DNA of 60,558 bases from Mycobacterium sp. NAZ190054 (GTDB lineage Bacteria > Actinomycetota > Actinomycetes > Mycobacteriales > Mycobacteriaceae): contig NZ_LMVQ01000223.1 in the NCBI RefSeq assembly GCF_001545925.1, positions 1-60,558 on the forward strand, in the 5' to 3' direction. Of the stretch, positions 33,331 to 41,968 are shown piece after piece. The translations under genes and the position numbers were made by a program. Each line of letters begins with the position of its first letter. The stretch's first letter is position 1. Below the pieces are notes generated by a model. That model saw only the letters and a program-made list of their open reading frames with translations, had not been told where the DNA came from and ran no database searches.

Positions 33331-34235
33331 GGGCGCATCGCCGCGGGCAGGTCATCGACCCACTGGTGTCCCCAATAGCTGTCGGCGGTGATCTCCTCAG
33401 CGGTGTAATACGTTTCGTCGACCCGCATTCCGTCTGTGCCGAACTCGATGTCCCAGTCGCCGGGCGCGCGGACGTAGAACGACACCATCTTGTCGTTGGT
33501 GTGGCGGCCCAGCGTCGAGGACAGCTGGAAGCCGTCTTTGGCGACCCGGTCGAGTGCCTGCCCGACGGCGTCGAGGGTGTCGACCTCCACCATGAGGTGA
33601 ATCAGGCCGGGATCCCGCGATGTGGCGGCCGGACACAGGGCCAGGCTGTGGTGGCGCTGGTTGACACCGAGGAACCGCACGCGGATGGGTCCGAACTCGG
33701 GTGGGGCCGGGACGCGGAACGCGCCGCGGGACTTGAATCCCAGGACACCGGTGTAGAAGTCGAACATCCCGTTGACGTCCATCGCGGGAAGCACGACGTG
33801 TCCGAGCCCCTGGTCCCCGGTCACGAACGTCGCGCCGAACGGGGTCACGACCGGGCTGTGGTCGAGTACCGCGCCGTGGAACACCTCCAGCGATGTCCCG
33901 GCCGGATCCTGGAAGGCGATCACCTCCTCGACCCTGCGGTGGTCGGCCTCGGCCGGCGCCAGCTCCTTGTAGGGTGTGCCCGCCGCGTCCAGCGTGCGTT
34001 TGACCTCGTCCAACGCGGCGTGATCACGCACCTCCCAGCCGACCGTCATGATCTTATCGGTGTCTCCCGGCGTCACGATGATCCGGGCGGCCCGTTCGTC
34101 CATCCGCAGGTACAGCGCATCCGGATCGGGCCCGCCGCCCTGGGCGAAACCCAGGACGCCGAAGGCGAAGTGGCGCCACCGCACCATGTCGGTGGCCTGC
34201 ACGGTGACATAACCGAGGCTCTTGATCACGCTCAT
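33327..34235 (-). CDS. hsaC: Extradiol catechol dioxygenase, HsaC type
   Basis: 302 residues, equal to known HsaC/BphC-type two-domain (type I) extradiol dioxygenases. Iron ligands by position: H146 (GLGHVVLPAMD), H213 (LIHLMVEVDT) and E264 (WDIEFGTDG). In the steroid pathway it meta-cleaves 3,4-DHSA, the catechol produced by HsaAB. The N-terminal domain repeats the fold without iron ligands. It is followed (ATGA) by a flavoprotein and preceded 9 bases away by hsaA, giving the order hsaA-hsaC-flavoprotein on the minus strand. Confidence 0.9.
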   Translation of the reverse strand: MSVIKSLGYVTVQATDMVRWRHFAFGVLGFAQGGGPDPDALYLRMDERAARIIVTPGDTDKIMTVGWEVRDHAALDEVKRTLDAAGTPYKELAPAEADHRRVEEVIAFQDPAGTSLEVFHGAVLDHSPVVTPFGATFVTGDQGLGHVVLPAMDVNGMFDFYTGVLGFKSRGAFRVPAPPEFGPIRVRFLGVNQRHHSLALCPAATSRDPGLIHLMVEVDTLDAVGQALDRVAKDGFQLSSTLGRHTNDKMVSFYVRAPGDWDIEFGTDGMRVDETYYTAEEITADSYWGHQWVDDLPAAMRP

Positions 34236-34244
34236 GGCAAGCCC

Positions 34245-35426
34245 CTAGATCATCGCCCGCAGCGGGCCCTGCGGGTCCACGCCGAGGGAGCTCAACGCCG
34301 ACGCGTGGTAGACGGTGCCCGGGACGTGGATGGCGTGCGCCTGGCCGACATGGACATCGCGCCAATAGCGTTGCAGCGGTTTGTCCATGCGGGCGGCGTT
34401 GCCGCCACAGCGGGCGAAGATCTCGTCGACGGCAGACACGGCGCGCCACACCGCACGGATCTGGGTGCGCCGGCCGGCGGCGCGGTCCTCGAAGGAGACG
34501 TCCCGGCCGGCGGCCACCATGTCGTAGATGCGGTCGGCGTTGGCCAGCAACTCCTGGCGCGCGGCGTTGATGTCGGCGGCGGCTTCACCGATCGCGTACA
34601 TGACGTAGGGATCGTCCTTGATCGCCACGCCGCTGGAGTTCACGCGCTGGCGCTGGTAGTCGAGCGCGGCGGCCAGTGCGCCTTCGGCGATGCCGATCGT
34701 GGCCGCCGAGATGCCCAGCGGGAACATCGTCGACCACGGCATCAGGTACAGCGGTTCGGTCATCCCGGCTTCGCGCTGGGCGGTGCCGTCCATGACCTTC
34801 ATGCCGTCCATCGTCCGGTAGCCGGGGACGAAGGCGCCGTCGACGATGACGTCCTTGGACCCGGTGCCGCGCAGGCCGACGACATCCCAGGAGTCCTCGA
34901 CGATCTCGTAATCCCTGCGCGGCAGGATCATGTGCAGCATCTGGGGAGGCATCAGCGGCTTGCCGTCGGTGTCGCCGACCATCGCGCCCAGGATGATCCA
35001 GTCGCAGTGGTCCGTGCCGGAGCTGAACTGCCAGCGGCCGGTGAAGATGTAGCCACCGTCGGTGGGTACGGCGACGCCCTGAGGGGCGTACGGAGAGGCC
35101 ACCCAGGTGTCGACGTCCTCGGACCAGATTTCCTGCGCGACACGGGGGTCGGCGTAGGCGAGCTGGTAGGGATGCACGCCGACGACACCGTTGATCCAGC
35201 CGGCGGACGGGTCCAGCGCGGCGGTGGCCATCACCGTCTCGGCGAACTCCCGCGGATGCACCTCCAGGCCGCCGTGCTGCTTGGGCTGCAGCAGCCGGAT
35301 GGACCCGATCTGCTTCATCGTCTTCACCGTGTCATCGGTGAGCTTGCCGATCTTCTCCGCTTCCACAGCTTGTTCGCGAAGCCGGTCCGCCAGATCGGCG
35401 ATGCGGTCGATCACCCGTTGTGTCAT
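34245..35426 (-). CDS. hsaA: Flavin-dependent 3-HSA hydroxylase oxygenase, HsaA type
   Basis: 393 residues of the acyl-CoA-dehydrogenase-fold group D flavin monooxygenases. Features: IGSIRLLQPKQHGGLEVHPR, TDGGYIFTGRWQFSSGTDHC, WDVVGLRGTGSKDVIVDGAF and the C-terminal QRYWRDVHVGQAHAIHVPGT. This matches HsaA, which hydroxylates 3-HSA with reduced flavin supplied by HsaB. Length equals M. tuberculosis HsaA (about 394). The partner reductase is encoded at 8144-8668, far away, unlike the usual neighbouring arrangement. It precedes hsaC. Confidence 0.9.
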   Translation of the reverse strand: MTQRVIDRIADLADRLREQAVEAEKIGKLTDDTVKTMKQIGSIRLLQPKQHGGLEVHPREFAETVMATAALDPSAGWINGVVGVHPYQLAYADPRVAQEIWSEDVDTWVASPYAPQGVAVPTDGGYIFTGRWQFSSGTDHCDWIILGAMVGDTDGKPLMPPQMLHMILPRRDYEIVEDSWDVVGLRGTGSKDVIVDGAFVPGYRTMDGMKVMDGTAQREAGMTEPLYLMPWSTMFPLGISAATIGIAEGALAAALDYQRQRVNSSGVAIKDDPYVMYAIGEAAADINAARQELLANADRIYDMVAAGRDVSFEDRAAGRRTQIRAVWRAVSAVDEIFARCGGNAARMDKPLQRYWRDVHVGQAHAIHVPGTVYHASALSSLGVDPQGPLRAMI

Positions 35427-35496
35427 GGCACCGATGGTGCCGCGTCGGGCCGCCGCCCGTCGGCCTTTTCCCAGTGAGCGGAAGTGATTCGCCGGG

Positions 35497-36531
35497 TCAG
35501 AACTCGATTCTCAGCGAGTCCGACACCGGGCGGGCCTGGCATGCCAGGAACAGGCCGTCGGCGATGTCGTCGTCCTCGAGGATCGCCGCGTCGCCGAGGT
35601 CCACCTCACCGTCGACGACCGTGGCCGCGCAGGACCCGCAGTTGCCCTCGCGACATGAATACGGGACGTCGAGACCGGCAGCAAGCATGGTGTCGACGAG
35701 GTTCTGTTCCTTCGGCCAGCGCAGCTTGTGAAGCGCGCCGTCGAGCAGAACCTCGGCGTCCGAGGCGGGCTCGTCGTCGGCGGCGCCCGCGACCGGAACG
35801 TCGGCGAACGGGTCACCGTCGAGGGACTGGAAGACCTCCAGGTGGATGCGGTCGCGGGGGACACCGGCTTCGGTGAGCGTTTCCCTGACCACCGCCATGA
35901 ACGGCGCCGGCCCGCAGATGAACGACTGATAGCCGACGAACATGCGAGCGAAATTGGTCAGCTGCGCGAGGGTCGGTAACCCCTGGACGGACTCCAGCCA
36001 GTGCAGAACCGTGAACCGTCCGGCGTAGCGCGCCGCAAGGTCGCGCAGCTCGGCGGCGAAGATCACCGACGCCTCGTCCCGGTTGGCGTAGCACAGCACC
36101 ACCCGGCCGGTGCCGGCGGCCAGCACGGACTTCAAGATCGACATCACCGGTGTGACGCCGCTGCCGGCAGCCCACAACAGGAAGTCACCATCGAGGTCGC
36201 GCGGTGTGAACACCCCCGACGGTGGCAGCGATTCGATGATGTCGCCGACAGAGACGTTGTCGCACAACCAATTCGAACCGTAACCGCCGTCGGTGCGTTT
36301 GACGGTGACCTTCAGGGCGTCGTCGGTGTGCGGTGAACTCGCCAGCGAGTAACAGCGCGCGACCGAACCCGTCACATCGCTCGGGATCCGCAACGTCAGG
36401 AACTGTCCGGGCCGGTAGCCGAACCGTCCCCGGTGCTCACCGGGAACGGCGAACACCAGCGTCTTCGCGTCCCGGCTCTCCTCGACGACGTCGGTGACGG
36501 TCAGGGGTACGGCACGGGTCGCGGCGCTCAT
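35497..36531 (-). CDS. kshB: KshB-type oxygenase reductase (FAD, NAD, 2Fe-2S)
   Basis: 344 residues in the order FAD-binding barrel, NAD domain, C-terminal plant-type ferredoxin. Motifs: RCYSLASSP (FAD), AAGSGVTPVMSILKSV (NAD pyrophosphate), and 2Fe-2S ligands C293, C298, C301 and C331 (YSCREGNCGSCAAT, LACQAR). This is the KshB/PaaE-like family that passes electrons from NADH to the Rieske KshA. It is the only such reductase in the window, so it is the natural partner of the kshA gene at 11.3 kb. It is divergent from the second BVMO. Confidence 0.88.
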   Translation of the reverse strand: MSAATRAVPLTVTDVVEESRDAKTLVFAVPGEHRGRFGYRPGQFLTLRIPSDVTGSVARCYSLASSPHTDDALKVTVKRTDGGYGSNWLCDNVSVGDIIESLPPSGVFTPRDLDGDFLLWAAGSGVTPVMSILKSVLAAGTGRVVLCYANRDEASVIFAAELRDLAARYAGRFTVLHWLESVQGLPTLAQLTNFARMFVGYQSFICGPAPFMAVVRETLTEAGVPRDRIHLEVFQSLDGDPFADVPVAGAADDEPASDAEVLLDGALHKLRWPKEQNLVDTMLAAGLDVPYSCREGNCGSCAATVVDGEVDLGDAAILEDDDIADGLFLACQARPVSDSLRIEF

Positions 36532-36660
36532 GGGCCGTCATCATGGCCCACGGCGGCGGGGCTTCGCGCCGGCACTACCGGTGGACGGGACGGAATCCCG
36601 GTGACCGTTGACCGGGAGACACCCACGGCGGCTGAGGGCCGTCGTCCTAACGTTCACCAC

Positions 36661-38274
36661 GTGAACAGTGCGACTGAGAGCTCTGTCGACGTCGTGGTGG
36701 TCGGCGCCGGTTTCGCGGGCCTGTACGCCCTGCACAAGTTCCGGGCGCAGGGCTGGTCGGTACGGGTGTTCGAAGCCGCACCGGAGGTCGGCGGGACGTG
36801 GTACTTCAACCGGTACCCGGGCGCGCGCTGCGATGTGGAGAGCCTCGACTACTGCTACTCGTTCTCCGACGAACTCCAACAGGAGTGGACGTGGACCGAG
36901 AAGTACGCCACGCAGGCTGAGATCCTGGAGTACATCAACTGGGTCGCCGACAAACTCCACCTGCGCTCGGGCATCACGTTCAACACCAGGGTCGTCTCCG
37001 CCGTCCTCGACGAGGAGACGCTGCGGTGGACGGTCGCCACCGACGGCGACGAAGTCGTCAGCGCACGGTTCGTGGTGATGGCCACCGGCCCGCTGTCGTC
37101 GCCGCTGAAACCGGACATCGAGGGACTCGACACCTTCGAGGGCGAGGTGTACCACACCGCCGACTGGCCGCACCAAGGCGTCGACTTCCGCGGGAAGCGG
37201 GTGGGAGTCATCGGCACCGGGTCCTCGGGAATCCAGTCCATCCCGATCATCGCCGAACAGGCCGAGCGCCTTGTCGTCTTCCAGCGGACCCCGAATTACA
37301 GTGTGCCCGCCGGTAACCGGGCGCTCTCCGCCGACGAGATCGCGCATGCCAAGGCCACCTACGACGAGCGCCGGCGGATGTCCTGGCGCAGTGGTGGCGG
37401 CTCCCCGCACGTGGCGCACCCCAAGCTGACGATGGAGGCCAGTCCCGAGGAGCGCCGCGAGGCCTTCGAGAAGCGGTGGCAGCTCGGCGGTGTGCTGTTC
37501 TCCAAGACCTTCTCCGATCAGATGATCAACCTCGACGCCAATGAGGAAGCCCGCAAATTCTACGAAGAGAAGGTCCGGGCGGTCATCGACGATCCGGAGG
37601 TCGCGAAGCTGCTGATCCCGAACGATCATCCGATCGGTACGAAGCGGATCTGCACCGACACCAACTACTTTCAGACGTTCAACCGGGCCAATGTGAGGTT
37701 GGTCAGCGTTCGCGACACCCCGATCACCTCGATCGACGCCACGGGGATCAACACCTCCGACACCCATTTCGAACTGGATGCGGTCGTGCTCGCCACCGGT
37801 TTCGACGCGTTGACCGGAACCCTGGCCAAGATCGACATCGTCGGGCGCGACGGACAGAAGCTGGTCGACGACTGGTCCGGCGGACCGCGCACCTACCTGG
37901 GCCTCGGGGTGGACGGCTTCCCGAACCTGTTCCTGGTGTCGGGTCCCGGCGCGCCGGCGGTGTTGGCCAACATGGTGCTGCACGCCGAAGCGCATATCAA
38001 CTGGATCTCCGACGCGATCACGTACCTGAACGAGCATGATCTCGCCGCCATCGAGGCGACCCCGGATGCGGTGGACAACTGGATCGCCGAATGCAATCGC
38101 CGCGCCGACGCCACCCTGTTCCCGCGGGCCAACTCGTGGTACATGGGCGCCAACGTGCCCGGTAAACCGCGAGTGTTCATGCTGTTCATCGGCGGCTTCG
38201 GCGCGTATCTCGACATCTGCGCCGAGGTGGCCGCCGCGGGATACAAGGGGTTTGAACTGCTCGAGGCGCCGTAG
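36661..38274 (+). CDS. Baeyer-Villiger monooxygenase (cyclohexanone-monooxygenase-like)
   Basis: 537 residues, the usual length for the CHMO-type family. First FAD motif GAGFAG near residue 15-20. The exact BVMO fingerprint F-x-G-x3-H-x3-W-P is at 159-170 (FEGEVYHTADWP). The second nucleotide motif GTGSSG follows. GTG 36661 begins VNSATESSVDVVVVGAGFAG and the sequence before it is not protein-like. It has no N-terminal extension, unlike the BVMOs at 24799 and 55702. It likely acts on a cyclic ketone such as ring D of a steroid. It is followed within 50 bases by an SDR gene. Confidence 0.92.
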   Translation: MNSATESSVDVVVVGAGFAGLYALHKFRAQGWSVRVFEAAPEVGGTWYFNRYPGARCDVESLDYCYSFSDELQQEWTWTEKYATQAEILEYINWVADKLHLRSGITFNTRVVSAVLDEETLRWTVATDGDEVVSARFVVMATGPLSSPLKPDIEGLDTFEGEVYHTADWPHQGVDFRGKRVGVIGTGSSGIQSIPIIAEQAERLVVFQRTPNYSVPAGNRALSADEIAHAKATYDERRRMSWRSGGGSPHVAHPKLTMEASPEERREAFEKRWQLGGVLFSKTFSDQMINLDANEEARKFYEEKVRAVIDDPEVAKLLIPNDHPIGTKRICTDTNYFQTFNRANVRLVSVRDTPITSIDATGINTSDTHFELDAVVLATGFDALTGTLAKIDIVGRDGQKLVDDWSGGPRTYLGLGVDGFPNLFLVSGPGAPAVLANMVLHAEAHINWISDAITYLNEHDLAAIEATPDAVDNWIAECNRRADATLFPRANSWYMGANVPGKPRVFMLFIGGFGAYLDICAEVAAAGYKGFELLEAP

Positions 38275-38324
38275 TGCCCGTGCTGGTCGGCAAGCCGTAG
38301 AGGAGCATCCGCATCGGGACGTAC

Positions 38325-39224
38325 GTGGTGACCGGGTCCGCGTCGGGCATGGGGCTGCAGGCCGCGGCACGGTTGGGTGCTGCCGGGCACACCGTGATCG
38401 GCGTGGACATCACCTCCCCGCGGTCTCGAGCGGAGGACGGCCCACCGGCAGGCACAGGCACGCCCGGACCGCTCGACGTGGTCGCCGATCTGTCGACAGC
38501 GGAGGGACGGCGGGCCGCGGCCGAGGGAGTCCTGGCGGCGTGCGGCGGAACCCTCGACGGTGCGGTGCTGGCGGCCGGCCTGGGCCCGATCACCGGCCGT
38601 GATCGCCAGATCGCCGAGGTGAACTTCTTCGGAGTGGTCGACCTGTTGAGCGCTCTGCAGCCGGCCCTCGCACGGGCGAGGGCGGCCAAAGTGGTGGTCG
38701 TGGCCAGCAATTCGGTGACCACCACACCGCTGGTGCCGCGCCGAGCGGTTTCCGCGCTCCTGGCCGGCGACCCGGCCAGGGCGCTACGCGCGGTGCGCCG
38801 GTTCGGCAAGCGGTCAGCGCCCATGATCTACGCGGCATCGAAGATGGCGGTGTCGCGCTGGGTGCGCGAGCACGCGGTGACTCCTCGATGGGCGGGCAGC
38901 GGAATCCGGCTCAACGCGTTGGCGCCCGGGGCGATCATGACGCCGCTGCTGGCAGAACAACTGGCCAACCCCTCCGAGGCCAGGGCCGTGCGGGCGTTCC
39001 CGGTTCCGATCGGTGGCTTCGGTGATGCCGGTCAACTCGCGGACTGGATGGTGTTCATGCTCTCCGACGCCGCTGATTTCCTCTGCGGCAGTGTGGTGTT
39101 CGTCGATGGTGGATCGGACGCGTACTTCCGGTCGTCAGCGTGGCCGGCACGCCTCCCGGCCCGTGCGTTGCCGCGTTATGCGGTGCGGTTCCTCGGATAC
39201 CGCAGGATCATGCGGTCCCGCTGA
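38325..39224 (+). CDS. Short-chain dehydrogenase/reductase with uncertain start
   Basis: SDR with cofactor motif VTGSASGMG at the extreme N-terminus, a D-x-x acidic residue after strand 2 (IGVDITSPR, NAD preference), NFFGVVDLLSAL, and Y-x3-K in IYAASKMAVSRW. The C-terminus is GSVVFVDGGSDAYF, with a membrane-like basic end. The frame closes with TAG at 38298, so only ATC 38307, ATC 38313, GTG 38325 and GTG 38328 can start it. GTG 38325 removes part of beta-strand 1, while ATC 38307 would give IRIGTYVVTGSASGMG but sits only one base after AGGAG. It may use a non-standard start or have a mutated ATG. Confidence 0.7.
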   Translation: MVTGSASGMGLQAAARLGAAGHTVIGVDITSPRSRAEDGPPAGTGTPGPLDVVADLSTAEGRRAAAEGVLAACGGTLDGAVLAAGLGPITGRDRQIAEVNFFGVVDLLSALQPALARARAAKVVVVASNSVTTTPLVPRRAVSALLAGDPARALRAVRRFGKRSAPMIYAASKMAVSRWVREHAVTPRWAGSGIRLNALAPGAIMTPLLAEQLANPSEARAVRAFPVPIGGFGDAGQLADWMVFMLSDAADFLCGSVVFVDGGSDAYFRSSAWPARLPARALPRYAVRFLGYRRIMRSR

Positions 39225-40065
39225 GGAACGCGAGGACGGTCCGTTCGAACGCGGCCTTGGCCTCGATCATCACCCAGTGCCCGCAGTTCGGGAACACGTG
39301 GAACTCCGCGTTCGGGATCGTGCGCATCGGCACCAGTGCCATGTCCAGCGGACTGACCCGATCGTCGCGGCCCCACGTCAGCAATGTCGGGGCCGACACC
39401 TTGTGCATCGTGGCCCACGGCATCGGGACATCGGCCTTGCGCATCATCTCCATCATCGCCGCGAACGCGGCCTTGCCGTACATGCGCCGCGCCGCGGCGA
39501 GGGTCTCGGGGTCGGTGGCCAGGGCCCAGCGCTCCTCGATCAACTCGTCGGTCACCAGAGCGGGGTCGTAGACCATCGAGCGCAGCCAGTCGACCAACCG
39601 CTGCCGGGTGGGCTCCTCGGTGAACTCCTGCAGCAGCCTGATGCCCTCGCTGGGCCCCGGGCTGAAGATGTTGGTGCCGATGCCGCCGATGGTGACCAGC
39701 TTTCCGATGCGGTCGGGGTGCTTGATGGCGAAGTTGATGCCGACCCCACCACCCATGGAGTTGCCGATCACGTCGACCCGTTCCAATCCCAGCGCGTCGG
39801 CGAACGTGATGACCGCACCCTGGGCGTCCAGCATCGGATGCCCACCGAAGTCGTCACTGACGCCGAAGCCGGGGAATTCCAGCACCAGGCAGCGATAGTG
39901 CCTCGCGAACACCTCGAGGTTGCCGCGATAGTTCCGCCACCCGGTCACACCCGGGCCGGAGCCGTGCAGCAGCAGCAGCACGGGACCGTCACCGGCTTCG
40001 TGATAGCGGAGCACGCCGGAGGGAGTGCTGATCTCACGCAAGGTCTCGTGGTAGTCGACTGTCAT
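39208..40065 (-). CDS. hsaD: meta-cleavage product hydrolase, HsaD-like
   Basis: 285 residues of the alpha/beta-hydrolase C-C bond hydrolase group. LLLHGSGPGVTGWRNYRGNL (oxyanion), nucleophile S103 in GNSMGGG, Asp near 235 (WGRDDRVSP) and His at 263 (NCGHWVMIE). The MCP hydrolase family (HsaD, BphD) splits the ring-opened product of extradiol cleavage, here 4,9-DSHA to HHD and DOHNAA. It starts at ATG 40065 (MTVDYHETLREISTPSGVLR); longer frames are not protein-like. It is convergent with the SDR gene (17-base overlap). Confidence 0.88.
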   Translation of the reverse strand: MTVDYHETLREISTPSGVLRYHEAGDGPVLLLLHGSGPGVTGWRNYRGNLEVFARHYRCLVLEFPGFGVSDDFGGHPMLDAQGAVITFADALGLERVDVIGNSMGGGVGINFAIKHPDRIGKLVTIGGIGTNIFSPGPSEGIRLLQEFTEEPTRQRLVDWLRSMVYDPALVTDELIEERWALATDPETLAAARRMYGKAAFAAMMEMMRKADVPMPWATMHKVSAPTLLTWGRDDRVSPLDMALVPMRTIPNAEFHVFPNCGHWVMIEAKAAFERTVLAFLSGTA

Positions 40066-40240
40066 CCTGCGATTCCACAGGATCGGCACGGGTGCGGCCA
40101 ACGGCGTTCCGGTGAGTGGACGCCACCCTTGTCCGGCCCAGCCGTCGGCACACAATGATGCCAACGCGGCTCACCGTGGGCCCGCGCCCCACCGCGGTGC
40201 CGAGACGGTGGCGTGAACACGTTGTGTCCCAGGGAGACCC

Positions 40241-41530
40241 ATGCAGCAGACCTCAACGTCTGATCCGGTGTTGTTGCGCCGGGTCGCGCTGTCCAGTCTG
40301 TTGGGCACCGCCATCGAGTACTACGACTTCCTCGTCTACGGCACGATGAGCGCCCTGGTTTTCGGGCTGGTGTTCTTTCCGGAATCGAATCCCGCGGCGG
40401 CCACCATCGCGGCGTTCGGGACACTGGCCGCAGGTTATGTCGCCAGACCGGTCGGGGGAATCCTGTTCGGGCACTTCGGTGACCGTCTGGGCCGCAAGTC
40501 CATGCTCGTGCTCACCATGGTCCTGATGGGAACCGCCAGCTTCCTCATCGGGCTGCTGCCCACCTACGCCGCCATCGGAGTGGCCGCACCCGTTCTGTTG
40601 GTGGCGCTGCGCGTGATCCAGGGCATCGCGATCGGCGGGGAGTGGGGCGGAGCCACCTTGATGGTCACCGAGCACGCCGAGGCGCACCGGCGCGGCTTCT
40701 GGAACGGTGTGATGCAGATGGGTTCGCCGATCGGCTCGCTGCTGTCGGTCGCGGTGGTCACGTTGATCACGATGCTTCCCGACGACGATTTCCTGTCCTG
40801 GGGCTGGCGCATCCCGTTCCTGATCAGTGTGCTGCTGCTCGCGATCGGCGTCTATGTGCGTCTGTCCATCACCGAGAGTCCGGTGTTCGAAGCGGCACGG
40901 CGCACCCCCGCCGAAACCGCGCAGGTGCCGCTGGTCGAAGTGCTCAGGAAGCCGCGAACACTCGTGCTGGCGTGCGCCGTCGGGATCGGCCCGTTCGCGT
41001 TGACCGCACTCATCAGCACGTACATGATCAGCTACGCGACCGCGATCGGGTATGACCGCACCGACGTGATGACCGCGTTGATCTTCACGTCCCTCACCGG
41101 ACTGGTCGCCATCCCCGCGTTCTCCGCGCTGTCAGACCACGTCGGCCGGCGACTCGTCATGCTCTGCGGAGCGGTCGGCATCATCGCGTACGCGTGGCCG
41201 TTCTACGCGCTGGTGGATGCGCGGTCTCAGCTGTGGCTGACAGCGGCGATGGTGCTCGCGCAGATCCTGCAATCCATGATGTACGCCCCGCTGGGCGCGC
41301 TGTTCTCCGAGATGTTCGGCACCACGGTGCGGTACACGGGCGCGTCGATGGGCTACCAGCTCGCCGCGCTGCTGGGCGCGGGCTTCACTCCGCTGATCGC
41401 CAGCAGCCTGCACGCCGAGGCGGTCTCACGGCTGCCGCTGGTCGTGCTCGCCGCGGCGTGCGGTCTGGTCACGGTCGTGGCCGTCTGGCGGATCAGCGGG
41501 ACCCAGGGCGCCGATTTGACGACGGTCTAG
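40241..41530 (+). CDS. MHS-family MFS transporter (metabolite:H+ symporter)
   Basis: 429 residues with about 12 membrane helices. MFS motif A between TM2 and 3 reads GHFGDRLGRKSML, and a second DHVGRRLVM is in the later half, with the MHS-family segment ALRVIQGIAIGGEWGGATLM. The N-terminus has TAIEYYDFLVYGTMSALVF, the classic MHS start (shikimate, alpha-ketoglutarate, proline/betaine permeases). It would import an acid or ketone using the proton gradient, possibly a ring-cleavage product. It is divergent from hsaD. Confidence 0.9.
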   Translation: MQQTSTSDPVLLRRVALSSLLGTAIEYYDFLVYGTMSALVFGLVFFPESNPAAATIAAFGTLAAGYVARPVGGILFGHFGDRLGRKSMLVLTMVLMGTASFLIGLLPTYAAIGVAAPVLLVALRVIQGIAIGGEWGGATLMVTEHAEAHRRGFWNGVMQMGSPIGSLLSVAVVTLITMLPDDDFLSWGWRIPFLISVLLLAIGVYVRLSITESPVFEAARRTPAETAQVPLVEVLRKPRTLVLACAVGIGPFALTALISTYMISYATAIGYDRTDVMTALIFTSLTGLVAIPAFSALSDHVGRRLVMLCGAVGIIAYAWPFYALVDARSQLWLTAAMVLAQILQSMMYAPLGALFSEMFGTTVRYTGASMGYQLAALLGAGFTPLIASSLHAEAVSRLPLVVLAAACGLVTVVAVWRISGTQGADLTTV

Positions 41531-41850
41531 GCCAGACACGGTTACGGAACCGACAGCACCGGGCCCGGACACCGCCGGTGCGCACAAGGTGTTTTCCCAA
41601 GCAATCAGTTTCCGCCGCAACGTATGTCGTCACGCAGACCGTGAAAGCCCGGCGGTAACGTGCTCAGGTGGTCCATCAGTCCTGGTGAGGGCATTCCTCC
41701 AAAGTTGCTGTGAGTTAGCTGTTCTCGTCGGTTTGTGTACAAAGTCCTGTGAAACGGCTGAGATTTCGGAACGGAAAGGTTGCTTCGCCACGCGGGGTGA
41801 TGTCATCTGGCTTACATTAGGACCGGCTTAAGGCCGCATAAGAAAGCGGG
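41531..41850. other. Noncoding spacer upstream of the porin gene
   Basis: No coding frame supported. A short repeat CGGTT-ACGG-AACCG (41539-41552) follows the MFS stop and may aid termination, with a weak CACCGG/CCGGTG pair at 41557-41580. Further right are AT-richer stretches near 41690-41820 that could hold the porin promoter. MspA-type porin genes are known to have long untranslated leaders, but I could not fix the transcription start. Confidence 0.4.
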
Positions 41851-41873
41851 GCAGCCAGGGGCATCCCTGGATG
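41851..41873. promoter_or_regulatory. Stem-loop in the porin 5' leader
   Basis: CCAGGG (41855-41860), loop GCAT, CCCTGG (41865-41870) form a perfect stem that extends through GCA/TGC after one mismatch to 41851-41873. A second small palindrome, CACCCGGGGTG, follows at 41881-41891. Both precede the porin start at 41969 and may affect transcript stability or translation. Confidence 0.5.
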
Positions 41874-41968
41874 CACCGCTCACCCGGGGTGAAGAAATCG
41901 CTCCGCCAGCCAGGCATGAACTCAACGGTCGTCCAGTGGGGCGGCCGTCGACCTTATGAGGGACACAC

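Noticed and set aside
41557..41580. CACCGG...CCGGTG pair after the MFS gene as a terminator
   Set aside because: Six-base arms over a 12-base loop are weak in a GC-rich genome, so I list it only as a minor element.
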